Positions 1 through 7,858 of a stretch of DNA of 64,000 bases are shown in pieces. Within the stretch, counting starts at the first letter, position 1. Every line of letters starts with the position of its first letter. Where the stretch lies: NCBI RefSeq assembly GCF_004117915.1, contig NZ_RSTD01000002.1, positions 186,001-250,000 of the forward strand. Reading direction: 5' to 3'. Made by a program: the position numbers and the translations under genes. The notes under the pieces are model-generated. The model was not told the DNA's origin. It ran no database searches and saw only the letters and a program-made list of their open reading frames with translations. This stretch comes from Companilactobacillus metriopterae. GTDB taxonomy: Bacteria; Bacillota; Bacilli; Lactobacillales; Lactobacillaceae.

Positions 1-231
1 TTTCAAAATAACTCGATCATCTTCAAGACGATTTAGGTTTTTTACCAATTCTCCTTCAAATGTATCAAATTTAAGGAAGTCGTCAACATGCTTCATAAAA
101 ACAATTAAATCGTTATTATCTCTATATGTATCTATCTTTTTGTTTATTTTTTCCAAAACTGTTTCAAAATCATATGAAGAACTTAGACCGTTTTGCATAT
201 CAAGTACAAGCAATGCTTTTTTAGTTTCCAA
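1..231 (-). CDS. Isochorismatase-family cysteine hydrolase (partial)
   Basis: The first 77 residues of a gene that runs off the left edge. The N-terminal stretch ALLVLDMQNG is the family's first strand with the catalytic Asp. I chose a TTG start at 231 because GGGGAG lies just upstream at 240-245 and no ATG fits. The family hydrolyses amide-type bonds (nicotinamidase, isochorismatase and others). The catalytic Lys and Cys would lie in the missing part, so the substrate cannot be named. Confidence 0.7.
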   Translation of the reverse strand, partial: METKKALLVLDMQNGLSSSYDFETVLEKINKKIDTYRDNNDLIVFMKHVDDFLKFDTFEGELVKNLNRLEDDRVILK

Positions 232-368
232 TATATAGTCTCCCCTTAAAAATTATATTTCTATGTATACCATATTTTTTAATTATTTGCACAGCTGATT
301 CAAATCAATAAAAATTAAATAAGCTAAATTCCGTAATATTATAGATACCGTTATTTGGAGGTTAATTG

Positions 369-1010
369 ATGAAAAAGAATAACGATGAAATTTGGTTTTT
401 ACTTTTAATATTTGGTGCACTCGTGGTATTGGTAATATTCTTTTGGTACATATTCTTAGTAGCAGGACTTGTATGGGCAGGAATATGGCTACACAAAAAC
501 AAATTCAAAAATGACAAACAGAAGAAAAAAGCTACATGGATTTCTATAGGGGTACTATCTTTGATAATCTTATCAATTGGTATTGGTCCTCATATTAAAC
601 AAGAATATAAAGTTAGTGAGCCAAACACTACTGTACATAAAGAAAAATCGAAAGATTCAAAGAGTAATACTAAGAAAGATAACGAAGTTAAGAAGAAAAA
701 ATCAGAAAGCAAAAAAGAAGAAAAAACAAATAATGCTCAAGATAATAGTACCGATACAGAAACTAGCGAAGATAGCTCTAGTGACAATAACGAATATACT
801 CAATCGGCATCACCAGCGCCTACAGATACATCCGAACAACAAAGTCAAAGTAGTTCTTACACTACCCAAGGATCTATTATTGGTAATGCCAACAGTCGTA
901 TATATCATGTACCCGGACAGGCAGGGTATCACATAAATCCAAGCAATGCCGTATATTTCCAAACTGAACAAGAAGCACAAGCCAGTGGTTACAGACGCGC
1001 CCTTCGTTAA
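369..1010 (+). CDS. Membrane protein with C-terminal sunset-type domain
   Basis: 213 residues. Two hydrophobic segments lie near residues 9-40 and 57-72. A long Lys/Glu/Ser-rich linker follows (about 80-155). The compact C-terminal motif has GNANSRIYHVPGQAGY and then NAVYFQTEQEAQASGYRRA. I recognise this ending as the small domain often annotated sunset, also found at the end of secreted nucleases. ATG at 369 is preferred over TTG at 366 because GGAGG at 357-361 is better spaced. Topology suggests the tail is displayed on one face of the membrane by a charged tether. The function is unknown. Confidence 0.65.
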   Translation: MKKNNDEIWFLLLIFGALVVLVIFFWYIFLVAGLVWAGIWLHKNKFKNDKQKKKATWISIGVLSLIILSIGIGPHIKQEYKVSEPNTTVHKEKSKDSKSNTKKDNEVKKKKSESKKEEKTNNAQDNSTDTETSEDSSSDNNEYTQSASPAPTDTSEQQSQSSSYTTQGSIIGNANSRIYHVPGQAGYHINPSNAVYFQTEQEAQASGYRRALR

Positions 1011-1030
1011 ATAAAGAAGTTTTATAACTA

Positions 1031-1065
1031 AAAATCCCCTACTCATTTGAGTAAGGGGATTTTTT
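1031..1065. terminator. Bidirectional terminator
   Basis: The hairpin AAAATCCCCTACTC / GAGTAAGGGGATTTT is flanked by A and T runs. It lies between the convergent sunset-domain and DoxX genes and can serve both. Confidence 0.85.
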
Positions 1066-1564
1066 ATTGAACACTATGTTTCAAAAATGGAATTTTTTCT
1101 CTTAGATAAGGTATAATCCATCTGTCTAATCCAATTTTTCCAGCATTAAATCCTGCTGCCAAAATAATGAACTCGATTAAAATAAATGTTGGATTAACCG
1201 AAACTGAACCTGAAAGTAAATATGTGAAGTTCATAAGCATACCGAAAAATGCGGCAGCTGTTGTTAAACAACCAAAAATTAATCCTAATCCTACTAATAG
1301 TTCTCCCCATGAAACCATGAAGCCCATAGCATTGGCATGTGGCATGAAGAAATTTTTAATCATATCATTAAACCAAGGATACACTGTATCACCTGTTGGT
1401 CCTACTACAGGATGACTCAATGTTCCCATGAACATCCCTTTTGGATTGAAATTTCCAGAAGCTATTTTGCTGTAACCAGACATGGTCCACATAACTCCTA
1501 AATAAATTCTTAATACTGCTAAAATACCTGATGCAACTCGATTAGTGCGTAAAAATTTTATCAT
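1064..1564 (-). CDS. DoxX family membrane protein
   Basis: 166 residues with four predicted membrane helices. It starts with the family's R.xLG..W...G..K pattern (RIYLGVMWTMSGYSKI). GELLVGLGLIFGC near residue 90 is also typical of the DoxX/TQO small subunit group. It is preceded by GGAGG and stands alone. Family members are linked to redox or oxidative-stress complexes in other bacteria. Here only membership is supported. The stop codon overlaps the shared terminator hairpin. Confidence 0.75.
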   Translation of the reverse strand: MIKFLRTNRVASGILAVLRIYLGVMWTMSGYSKIASGNFNPKGMFMGTLSHPVVGPTGDTVYPWFNDMIKNFFMPHANAMGFMVSWGELLVGLGLIFGCLTTAAAFFGMLMNFTYLLSGSVSVNPTFILIEFIILAAGFNAGKIGLDRWIIPYLREKIPFLKHSVQ

Positions 1565-1709
1565 TTAAAAATCCTCCAAATGATATTAAAACATTTGTAC
1601 ATTTTTTTATGCAAATTATCTTTCTCGGAAAATATAAATTAGTTTGTTTTGATTATATTATTAATCTATATTACAATTAAAAAGGAAATTATACTTAAAA
1701 GGGGATAAA

Positions 1710-2660
1710 ATGAAAAACAAACGATTTTATTTAGTACTAGTTTCATTTCTAGCTATAGTTTTAATTACGGGGTGTGGTAACAACAGTCAAAAAAGTTCTA
1801 AAGCTGAACCGTCTAAAACTGAGACCACAAAGAAAGTAACTAAACCAAAAAAAGCAACTACACCATGGGACAACCAAAAGGATCAAAAATTAGAAAACTT
1901 TATCAATGGTTGGGCTCCAAAAATGAATCAATCTTACACCAAATACGATGGAAAAAATCCTTTAAAAACATCTGTTGGAGATCAATATCCAGATGATTTT
2001 AATAGAATATCGATTAATGGTAATAAATACTCTATAGGTTGGAGTCCTAAAGGTAACGGTAATTACGAATATAACGTAGTTGCCATTTATAATCATGACG
2101 GTACAGAGCCACCAGCACCAAACAGAATCACCTATTTATTTACCTTCCATAATGGAAAACCAGTTGTATTAGTCAGTGAATCACGCGACGGAGATCCTAG
2201 ATTTGCCGAAACACAAAATAACGAAATAAAAAATAGTTTCGCACAAATTGCCGATGGAAAGAATTCTGATCAATCAGCAAATACAACACAATTCAATTCA
2301 ACTACTGATAATTCTGGAATAGAAACCAGAGATCTAAAGCAGATTGGTGTTATGGTACGTCAATTACTTATGCCAGGTGATGATCTTGCTAAGGAGACAC
2401 TTTTAGGAATTTCCTATTATAATGGAAAATACTTTATAGGTACTGGAACATCTGTCTCAACTGTTGGTTATGTGGTAAATGGCGACACGGTTTTATGCTA
2501 TAAAAAAGATGCAAGTACTGGTAAACCAACTTTTCAACAAGAATACGTTGAAAGTTCAATCAGTCTAAAGGAATTAGAAACTAGATTCTACTCAACTCCA
2601 GCTCAGAAACAATTAGTTCAATCAGTAGCAAATCGCATGCCAGATATAGAATCAGAATAA
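1710..2660 (+). CDS. Lipoprotein, DUF4767-like
   Basis: 316 residues. A lipoprotein signal ends with lipobox ITGC (Cys near 22), followed by a Ser/Lys/Thr linker. The TPWDNQKDQKLENFINGW...MNQSY region (about 50-80) resembles DUF4767 proteins of lactobacilli. A second C-terminal half (about 205-316) has the character of the companion domain in these lipoproteins. AAAGGGGA precedes the ATG. It is followed after 17 bases by a small membrane-anchored protein and probably shares a transcript. No enzymatic motif was seen. Confidence 0.65.
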   Translation: MKNKRFYLVLVSFLAIVLITGCGNNSQKSSKAEPSKTETTKKVTKPKKATTPWDNQKDQKLENFINGWAPKMNQSYTKYDGKNPLKTSVGDQYPDDFNRISINGNKYSIGWSPKGNGNYEYNVVAIYNHDGTEPPAPNRITYLFTFHNGKPVVLVSESRDGDPRFAETQNNEIKNSFAQIADGKNSDQSANTTQFNSTTDNSGIETRDLKQIGVMVRQLLMPGDDLAKETLLGISYYNGKYFIGTGTSVSTVGYVVNGDTVLCYKKDASTGKPTFQQEYVESSISLKELETRFYSTPAQKQLVQSVANRMPDIESE

Positions 2661-2677
2661 TATTTAAGGGGATTTTT

Positions 2678-3115
2678 ATGAAAATAAATGGGAATTTTAC
2701 TATCAGCAAAAAAGTTTTAATATCAACAATATCTGTAATTACAGTTCTTATAATTATCGGAGCATTTTTCGTTAACTCTACAAAATTCAGAGATATGTCT
2801 ACTTCAAATGATGCCAAGGCTAGTGAATTTGTGGGTTGGGCAAATAGTGCTAACATACCTTTTTCGACAACATCATCGTTATCTGGAGATAGATTCATTA
2901 TTACTCCACAAAACAAAGATATATTAGATAATGTTTTGGACCTATTCAAAGATCCTGAAGCTAATTCACAGGAAAATGAACAAGCCAAGAATGCAGTTAT
3001 TTGGTTATCAAAAAAAGTTGCTGACGAATGGGGCGACAAGTACTATGTTGTCATGACTCCTTATGAAGACCAGCGTCAGGTACTTTACCAAGCCAGAGAC
3101 GGCAAATTATTTTAA
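2678..3115 (+). CDS. Small membrane-anchored hypothetical protein
   Basis: 145 residues. One N-terminal membrane anchor (about residues 11-33, VLISTISVITVLIIIGAFF) precedes a soluble extracellular-facing domain of about 110 residues with no recognised motif. AAGGGGA lies upstream. It is the second gene of a likely two-gene unit with the upstream lipoprotein and ends at a strong terminator. I do not recognise the family. Confidence 0.6.
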   Translation: MKINGNFTISKKVLISTISVITVLIIIGAFFVNSTKFRDMSTSNDAKASEFVGWANSANIPFSTTSSLSGDRFIITPQNKDILDNVLDLFKDPEANSQENEQAKNAVIWLSKKVADEWGDKYYVVMTPYEDQRQVLYQARDGKLF

Positions 3116-3118
3116 ATT

Positions 3119-3153
3119 AAAAACCTCCACTCAAATTGAGTAGAGGTTTTTTT
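3119..3153. terminator. Bidirectional terminator
   Basis: AAAAACCTCCACTC and GAGTAGAGGTTTTT pair around AAATT. It lies between the convergent membrane-anchored gene and the esterase gene. Confidence 0.85.
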
Positions 3154-3157
3154 AATA

Positions 3158-4111
3158 TTATTTATTATTTCTCTTATTAATCCATTTAGTAGAAACGTCC
3201 ATTGCTGCACGTGTTGCTTTAGTTTGATCAAGAGAGTTAATCATAACAAAATCGTGAATCATACCTTGGAAGCGTATTTGTGTTACTTCAACACCTGCTT
3301 CTCTTAGATTTCGAGCGTATTGTTCACCTTCATCACGTAAAACATCTGCTTCTCCGTTTAGTATCATTGCTGCTGGAAGATTTGTTAATTGTTCTTTAGT
3401 TGCTCTAAGTGGAGAAGCTGTTATCTCAGCACGTTCTTTTTCATCAGTCGTATATTTATCCCAGAACCATTGCATTCCTTCACGAGTTAAGTAATAGTGT
3501 TCTGAAAATTCTTTATACGATTCTGTATCAAAATTAGCATCTGTAACAGGATAGTACAATAGTTGTTGTTTAATTTCAGGACCCTTACGTTCTTTTGCCA
3601 TAAGTGTCATAACTGTTGCCATATTTCCTCCGACACTATCACCAGATACGGTAAGCTTTTCAGCATCAATATTTAATTCCTTAGCATTATCAACAGTCCA
3701 ATTAAGTACTGCATAATTTTGTTCAATTGCTGTTGGATATTTGGCTTCCGGAGACAATGAGTATTCTGGGAAAATTACTACTGAGTTTGTTCTTACTGCC
3801 AATTCTCTGGCTAATTTGTCATGGGTATGAGCATCTCCGAATACCCAACCAGCACCATGAATATAGAATATTACTGGTAATTTTTCATAATTGGATTCAG
3901 GTCTAATAATTCTTACATTAATTTCTCCCCAATCACCAGTATCAACAGGGATGTCTTTGATATCGACATTTTCTTTATGGACAGGACTATTTTGTAAGTC
4001 GTCCAATGCTTTTCTACCCTCTTCTACTGGTAGCTCATAGATACGTGGATGCGGATCTGTCGCCTCACATACATCTAAAGCTTCTTTTTCTAGAGAAATT
4101 CTTTCAACCAT
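3158..4111 (-). CDS. Alpha/beta hydrolase, HSL-type esterase
   Basis: 317 residues. HGAGW supplies the oxyanion hole and GDSVGGN holds the nucleophilic Ser. An acidic residue in the GEADVLRDEG region and the His in GMIHDF complete the triad. This is the hormone-sensitive-lipase type of carboxylesterase, probably cytoplasmic because no signal peptide is seen. ATG at 4111 is chosen because AAAGGAAG sits 8 bases upstream. An upstream TTG at 4132 would place the ribosome site inside the gene. The natural substrate is unknown. Confidence 0.8.
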   Translation of the reverse strand: MVERISLEKEALDVCEATDPHPRIYELPVEEGRKALDDLQNSPVHKENVDIKDIPVDTGDWGEINVRIIRPESNYEKLPVIFYIHGAGWVFGDAHTHDKLARELAVRTNSVVIFPEYSLSPEAKYPTAIEQNYAVLNWTVDNAKELNIDAEKLTVSGDSVGGNMATVMTLMAKERKGPEIKQQLLYYPVTDANFDTESYKEFSEHYYLTREGMQWFWDKYTTDEKERAEITASPLRATKEQLTNLPAAMILNGEADVLRDEGEQYARNLREAGVEVTQIRFQGMIHDFVMINSLDQTKATRAAMDVSTKWINKRNNK

Positions 4112-4196
4112 AGTTAACGCTTCCTTTACCAATTTTTTAGTACTCTAATATTTTTATTCTTTTTTATTAGAATTACAATTATTTGGCTCACAGCAT

Positions 4197-4230
4197 TAAA
4201 AAAACCTCTCCCAACTAAGGTTGAGGTTTC
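4197..4230 (-). terminator. Imperfect terminator hairpin
   Basis: On the minus strand an imperfect AACCTC...GAGGTT stem precedes a T run. It overlaps the end of the interrupted small membrane gene. Confidence 0.5.
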
Positions 4231-4430
4231 TTATTTTGTAATAATTTAAGTATGTAATGAACTAAATAGTAAATTGCCCACGCTAATATTCCCATAATTA
4301 CGATCCAAATTATATATGAATATAAATGATTAATATGTTACATGTTTTTAAATGAATCGTAGAAATAAGTTGTTATAACTCCAACTATTATTGCTGATAT
4401 AACGTTTATAATCTGTTCAGTTTTTATCAT
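4215..4430 (-). pseudogene. Small two-helix membrane protein gene with in-frame stop
   Basis: ATG at 4430 has a GGGGGG ribosome site and overlaps the end of the upstream 84-aa gene. It encodes a 30-residue peptide (MIKTEQIINVISAIIVGVIT then TYFYDSFKNM) ending at TAA, 4338-4340. The same frame stays open for another 40 codons with a second hydrophobic segment (IIWIVIMGILAWAIYYLV) to TAG at 4215-4217. It reads best as a two-helix protein of about 71 residues broken by one nonsense codon. The alternative is two tiny peptides, the second starting at an internal ATG without a clear ribosome site. Confidence 0.45.
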
Positions 4431-4671
4431 CAATCCCCCCAATATCATCTTTCCTTCTCAAAGAGAAATAAACTCCCAACACGATTTGAGACATCATTGT
4501 TAAAAACCATACCAATAATAGCGTAGTGCCAATGACAGCATAAGCACCATTATTATTAAACTTAAATACAATCATACAGATAACTGCCAAAGTAATAGTA
4601 GTCCACTCTACAATATTCAATGAAATGCTATTTGTTTTGTTTACTATTTCTCTATCCGACTTCTCTTTCAA
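4417..4671 (-). CDS. Small two-helix membrane protein
   Basis: 84 residues with two hydrophobic segments (about 20-38 and 43-66) and a charged tail RRKDDIGGIDDKN. It starts at TTG with GGGGGTGAT just upstream. Its stop overlaps the ATG of the next small membrane ORF by 14 bases, which suggests translational coupling. The family is not recognised. Paired small membrane proteins could be bacteriocin-immunity- or stress-type peptides, but nothing in the sequence settles this. Confidence 0.5.
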   Translation of the reverse strand: MKEKSDREIVNKTNSISLNIVEWTTITLAVICMIVFKFNNNGAYAVIGTTLLLVWFLTMMSQIVLGVYFSLRRKDDIGGIDDKN

Positions 4672-5084
4672 AATATCACCCCCAAAAAACTAATTGATGT
4701 TTGAAATGAAAATTAAATTATGTATTGTATAGAGATTTTTCACTTAAAAAATTTCCTATAATTCCTTGAGTCTTATAAGATGTATAGTATCATTGTTTAA
4801 CATTTCACAATTGAATTAAATATAAACGTTGCGATTTTAAACATAGACGTATTTATCTCAAGAAAATATCACATTTTAATTGTAAGTGATTAAAATTTGG
4901 TCATTTATTCCAACTAAATAGTTTAAATATTTACTTTTCACAAACTAATAGCATTCAAATATCAAATTCCCGATATAAGACCAATCACAATAATCAGTAC
5001 CATTAACATAATCTTCTCTTCTTTGAATAAAATTTTTGTATATCTTAAAAGGATTTTTCATTTTGTTGAGGTCCTGTCTAAATA
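4672..5084. other. AT-rich intergenic stretch
   Basis: About 410 bases without a convincing gene. It contains a 15-codon hydrophobic minus-strand mini-ORF (4962-5009) that I do not accept as a gene. No repeat or structured RNA was recognised. Confidence 0.5.
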
Positions 5085-5129
5085 TAAAAGAAAAGAGCCT
5101 CAATCCTTAATTCCAGGATTGAGGCTCTT
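5085..5129 (-). terminator. Terminator of tRNA-Thr
   Basis: A 14-bp perfect stem (AAGAGCCTCAATCC with its complement) has a 9-base loop and is followed on the minus strand by a T-rich tract. It lies directly downstream of the tRNA. Confidence 0.85.
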
Positions 5130-5142
5130 CACAAAATATGAA

Positions 5143-5216
5143 AGCCATCTATCGGACTTGAACCGACGACCCCCACCTTACCATGGTGATGCTCTACCTA
5201 GCTGAGCTAAGATGGC
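5143..5216 (-). tRNA. tRNA-Thr(GGT)
   Basis: The minus strand folds as a 74-nt cloverleaf. The acceptor GCCATCT pairs with AGATGGC. The D-arm is GCTC/GAGC. The anticodon stem TCACC/GGTGG encloses loop ATGGTAA with anticodon GGT. The T-arm GTCGG/CCGAT has loop TTCAAGT, and the discriminator base is T. No CCA is encoded. It reads ACC/ACU Thr codons. Confidence 0.93.
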
Positions 5217-5264
5217 ATAATTCCTGTATATTTTACCAGAATTATACTATCTATTCAGCTATTT

Positions 5265-5786
5265 TTAGAATGCTTTTGCAATTTCCATAATACCAGTTGT
5301 AATGAAGAAGAATGCTAACAACCAGATAATTACTGATGCAGCTAGTAGTGGTTCGAATAACAGAATAATAGCTACAATAAAGTTTAGAATTGCCAAGATA
5401 ACAATTAACCAGTAGTAACCCTTACCAAAGTTTGCATAAAATCTAGATGTCATTATTTGGAAAATAGAATCCATGAAGAACAAGATAGCGAACAAGTAAA
5501 CCATAACCACTTGAGCAAAGTTATTGTTAACAATCAGTACAATTCCAAGAATAATATAAATTATTCCCATAATTGTTACTCCACCCGCACCAATACCTAG
5601 ATATTTGGTTTCTTGATTACTAAACCATAGTTGGAAAATACCTCTAATTAAAATAAATATACCAAAAATATAAGCAACTGATGATAAAGATTTCAATGGA
5701 TATGACATAACCACATATCCGACATACAATGATAGAATTCCGACTATTAATGATAGCCAGTCAAATCCTCTTCTTGCATTTTTCAT
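5265..5786 (-). CDS. HdeD/DUF308 family membrane protein
   Basis: 173 residues with about six membrane helices arranged as repeated pairs, as in DUF308/HdeD proteins. RGIFQLWF and a second pair near the C-terminus (GIMEIAKAF) match the family style. E. coli HdeD is an acid-resistance membrane protein; a role in lactobacilli is not established. AAGGGGA precedes the ATG. It is divergent from the metal-dependent regulator at 5902. Confidence 0.75.
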   Translation of the reverse strand: MKNARRGFDWLSLIVGILSLYVGYVVMSYPLKSLSSVAYIFGIFILIRGIFQLWFSNQETKYLGIGAGGVTIMGIIYIILGIVLIVNNNFAQVVMVYLFAILFFMDSIFQIMTSRFYANFGKGYYWLIVILAILNFIVAIILLFEPLLAASVIIWLLAFFFITTGIMEIAKAF

Positions 5787-5833
5787 AATATTATCCCCTT
5801 TATAAATTAATCTTTAAACTTATTTTACTCTAC

Positions 5834-5865
5834 TTGAATAGAAAATGCGCTATAATTATTATAGC
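5834..5865 (+). promoter_or_regulatory. Promoter with palindromic operator for DtxR/MntR-type regulator
   Basis: TTGAAT (5834-5839), a 17-base spacer and TATTAT (5857-5862) form a promoter for the regulator gene. A 17-base inverted repeat GCTATAATTATTATAGC (5849-5865) covers the -10. Its place suggests autoregulation by the DtxR-type protein; this is inference. Confidence 0.55.
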
Positions 5866-5901
5866 TAATAAAAAAATTAGGTAACACGAAAGGAACAAAT
5901 T

Positions 5902-6552
5902 TTGTCACCTAACAAAGAAAACTATCTAAAAACTATTTACGAATTAACTTATGATTTCAAAAAAATAACGAATAAAAAAATATCTGAATTGATGAATGTC
6001 TCTGCTCCTTCGGTCACTGAGATGCTTAATTCACTGGTCAATGAAGGATATGTAACACATTCACCTTATAATCAAATAATGTTGACTGACAAAGGTATCG
6101 AAGTTTCTGAAAAACTTGTCCGTAATCACCGTCTATGGGAAGTTTTCTTGTACAAGAACCTTAAGTACCCTATTGACAGCATACATAATCACGCTGATTC
6201 TCTGGAACATGCTTCCAACAATGATTTACTAGACCACTTGAATGAATATTTGAATTTCCCACAACGATGCCCTCATGGCGGAATCATCCCCGGCAATGGC
6301 CAAGGTGAGACTGATACAGATGATATGTTGTTGAGCGATGCTCAACCTGACGACGTTGTGCAAATTGTTCGTATATCAGATAACTTTGACTTCTTACAAT
6401 ACTTTAGTAGTATCAATATTTCACTAGACGATACGGTCAAAATTATTCGCCATGAACAATTCGATAATTCTCTGGTTATAGAAAAAGAAGATAAGACTCA
6501 ATTAACAATAAGTCCTAAGGCAATTGATTACATATTTGTTGAAAAAAGATAA
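5902..6552 (+). CDS. DtxR/MntR-family metal-dependent repressor
   Basis: 216 residues. The N-terminal winged helix (MNVSAPSVTEMLNSL near 34-48) is followed by the dimerisation and metal-binding region with HADSLEHASNNDLLDHL and FPQRCPHG (about 100-130), typical His/Glu/Cys ligands of the family. A C-terminal SH3-like FeoA-type domain (about 145-216) makes it the longer DtxR/MtsR form rather than short MntR. The TTG start is supported by AAAGGAA. It probably represses manganese or iron uptake genes outside this window, and perhaps itself through the palindrome at 5849. Confidence 0.82.
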   Translation: MSPNKENYLKTIYELTYDFKKITNKKISELMNVSAPSVTEMLNSLVNEGYVTHSPYNQIMLTDKGIEVSEKLVRNHRLWEVFLYKNLKYPIDSIHNHADSLEHASNNDLLDHLNEYLNFPQRCPHGGIIPGNGQGETDTDDMLLSDAQPDDVVQIVRISDNFDFLQYFSSINISLDDTVKIIRHEQFDNSLVIEKEDKTQLTISPKAIDYIFVEKR

Positions 6553-6555
6553 CAA

Positions 6556-6587
6556 AAAAAGACACCTATACTTATAGGTGTCTTTTT
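6556..6587. terminator. Bidirectional terminator
   Basis: AAAAAGACACCTATA pairs with TATAGGTGTCTTTTT between convergent genes. Confidence 0.85.
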
Positions 6588-6588
6588 A

Positions 6589-7353
6589 TTATTGATTATC
6601 TGCTAATGTTTGATAGAACTTAGCAAAAGTCAATTGTTCAAATGGATGTAACCAGATTGACAATATCTCGTAGGTAAAGAAATTAATGATTTCTAATATC
6701 AAAAATTCCAACAGTAACACGAAGAATGCACCTTTGTTACCACGCATCAATATTGCGCTTTTACGATATGTAGCAAATATTCTACCTTGTCCAGCATCTA
6801 CATCATCTTTGTAGATATACATATTTTGAGAATAGATTAGCATCAAAATAACACCAGGAATGATAAACAACCAAAGTCCTATCTGGAAGATAATAATATT
6901 CATAATCAACAAAATAATTGTTCTAAAGAAATACTTTGTAGAAAATACCGAAAATGCAGCCATAGGGCTAAGATGCAATTCTGAATTACGAAATTTATTA
7001 ACCAAGCTATAGCCGATACCAACACTGATTAGACATAGTATCAAAAATAATAGATACATAACTGTCGTTGATAGATTATCTAGCTTGATAGTGTAATTAT
7101 TGACAGAATCTGGATTGTTAGAAATATCTCTCAAGATGTGTTCCATTCTTGCAGTAGCAGCCTGTGGATCTGTCGTACTGATATTCAAGTTATTCATCCA
7201 TGCATAATAGATTTTTAAAATAAAGTATAATCCTAAAAATCTTAATAAAATGGGAATAAAATTAAGTGAAATATTCTCCACTAAATTTGATCTAAATTCT
7301 TTGTGAGAAGCTCTTCGAACTTCTCGCAGAGAAATCTTATTTACATTTATCAT
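6589..7353 (-). CDS. DUF975 family membrane protein
   Basis: 254 residues with about five or six membrane segments. A central region GLWLFIIPGVILMLIYSQNM is followed by a charged stretch (DVDAGQGRIFATYRKSAILMRG), a pattern of DUF975 proteins that occur in lactobacilli. ATG at 7353 is chosen because AAGGAG at 7366-7371 lies 12 bases upstream. The TTG at 7365 abuts that site. Function is unknown; it has no operon partner. Confidence 0.7.
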   Translation of the reverse strand: MINVNKISLREVRRASHKEFRSNLVENISLNFIPILLRFLGLYFILKIYYAWMNNLNISTTDPQAATARMEHILRDISNNPDSVNNYTIKLDNLSTTVMYLLFLILCLISVGIGYSLVNKFRNSELHLSPMAAFSVFSTKYFFRTIILLIMNIIIFQIGLWLFIIPGVILMLIYSQNMYIYKDDVDAGQGRIFATYRKSAILMRGNKGAFFVLLLEFLILEIINFFTYEILSIWLHPFEQLTFAKFYQTLADNQ

Positions 7354-7420
7354 AATAAGTATCAACTCCTTAGTAAAACATTATAACAAAGGTTAATCTT
7401 AATAAAACATGTAATTAGTA

Positions 7421-7449
7421 TTGACATATGATTAAATTGAAAGTAACAT
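7421..7449 (+). promoter_or_regulatory. Promoter of T-box leader
   Basis: TTGACA (7421-7426), a 17-base spacer and TAACAT (7444-7449) lie just upstream of the T-box leader. Confidence 0.7.
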
Positions 7450-7683
7450 TGTGACTACATTTAAACGAGTACAAAAACGTAGACAGAAAATTAGTAAACT
7501 TCTTTAGTTCAGAGAGCTGACGGTGGTGCAAGTCGGTCTAACAGTTTATGAAACACATCTGTAAGTTGATGATCTGAATTCAGTAGGATCTTTCCGGTAG
7601 TTCCGTTATAACTCAAGTTATTTAACTTGTTGAGCCTGTTATTGTGAGATATCAGGGAACATGAGGTGGAACCACGCTTTGCG

Positions 7684-7717
7684 TCCTCTTAGTCATTTTG
7701 ACTAAGGGGATTTTTTT
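7684..7717 (+). terminator. First T-box terminator
   Basis: The stem TCCTCTTAGTC / GACTAAGGGGA is followed by seven Ts. It overlaps the 3' side of the first T-box antiterminator. Confidence 0.85.
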
Positions 7718-7802
7718 ATTCTCATTTATTCAACAATTTGAATAACTTCTTGAGGTTGATACTGTGAAGTATCAGCAATCATGAGGTGGAACCACGCTTT
7801 GC

Positions 7803-7836
7803 GTCCTCTGGCATTATTTGCTAGAGGACTTTTTTT
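7803..7836 (+). terminator. Second T-box terminator
   Basis: The stem GTCCTCTGGCA / TGCTAGAGGAC is followed by seven Ts. It overlaps the second T-box antiterminator and lies just before the permease ribosome site. Confidence 0.85.
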
Positions 7837-7858
7837 GTACATTTTAGGAGGGATATTT

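Larger units (their letters stand above)
7456..7838 (+). ncRNA. T-box leader with duplicated antiterminator/terminator unit
   Basis: The leader has T-box stem I features (AGAGAGC, then GGTGCAAGTCGG) and the downstream AGTAGG...CCGTTA conserved region. The canonical T-box AGGTGGAACCACG occurs at 7664-7676 with terminator 7684-7717. The same T-box recurs at 7784-7796 with terminator 7803-7836. Only the last part (about 65 bases before each terminator) is duplicated, so one stem I appears to serve two decision points. The specifier is probably within GAAACACATCTG, with CAC or CAT (His), ATC (Ile) or ACA (Thr) as options. I cannot fix it without folding. Confidence 0.85.

Noticed and set aside
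4962-5009. 15-codon hydrophobic minus-strand ORF (MLMVLIIVIGLISGI)
   Set aside because: Too short and without a convincing ribosome site or neighbour; kept only as a note.
5023-5205. 60-codon plus-strand ORF over the tRNA
   Set aside because: It covers the tRNA-Thr and its terminator hairpin, so coding is not credible.
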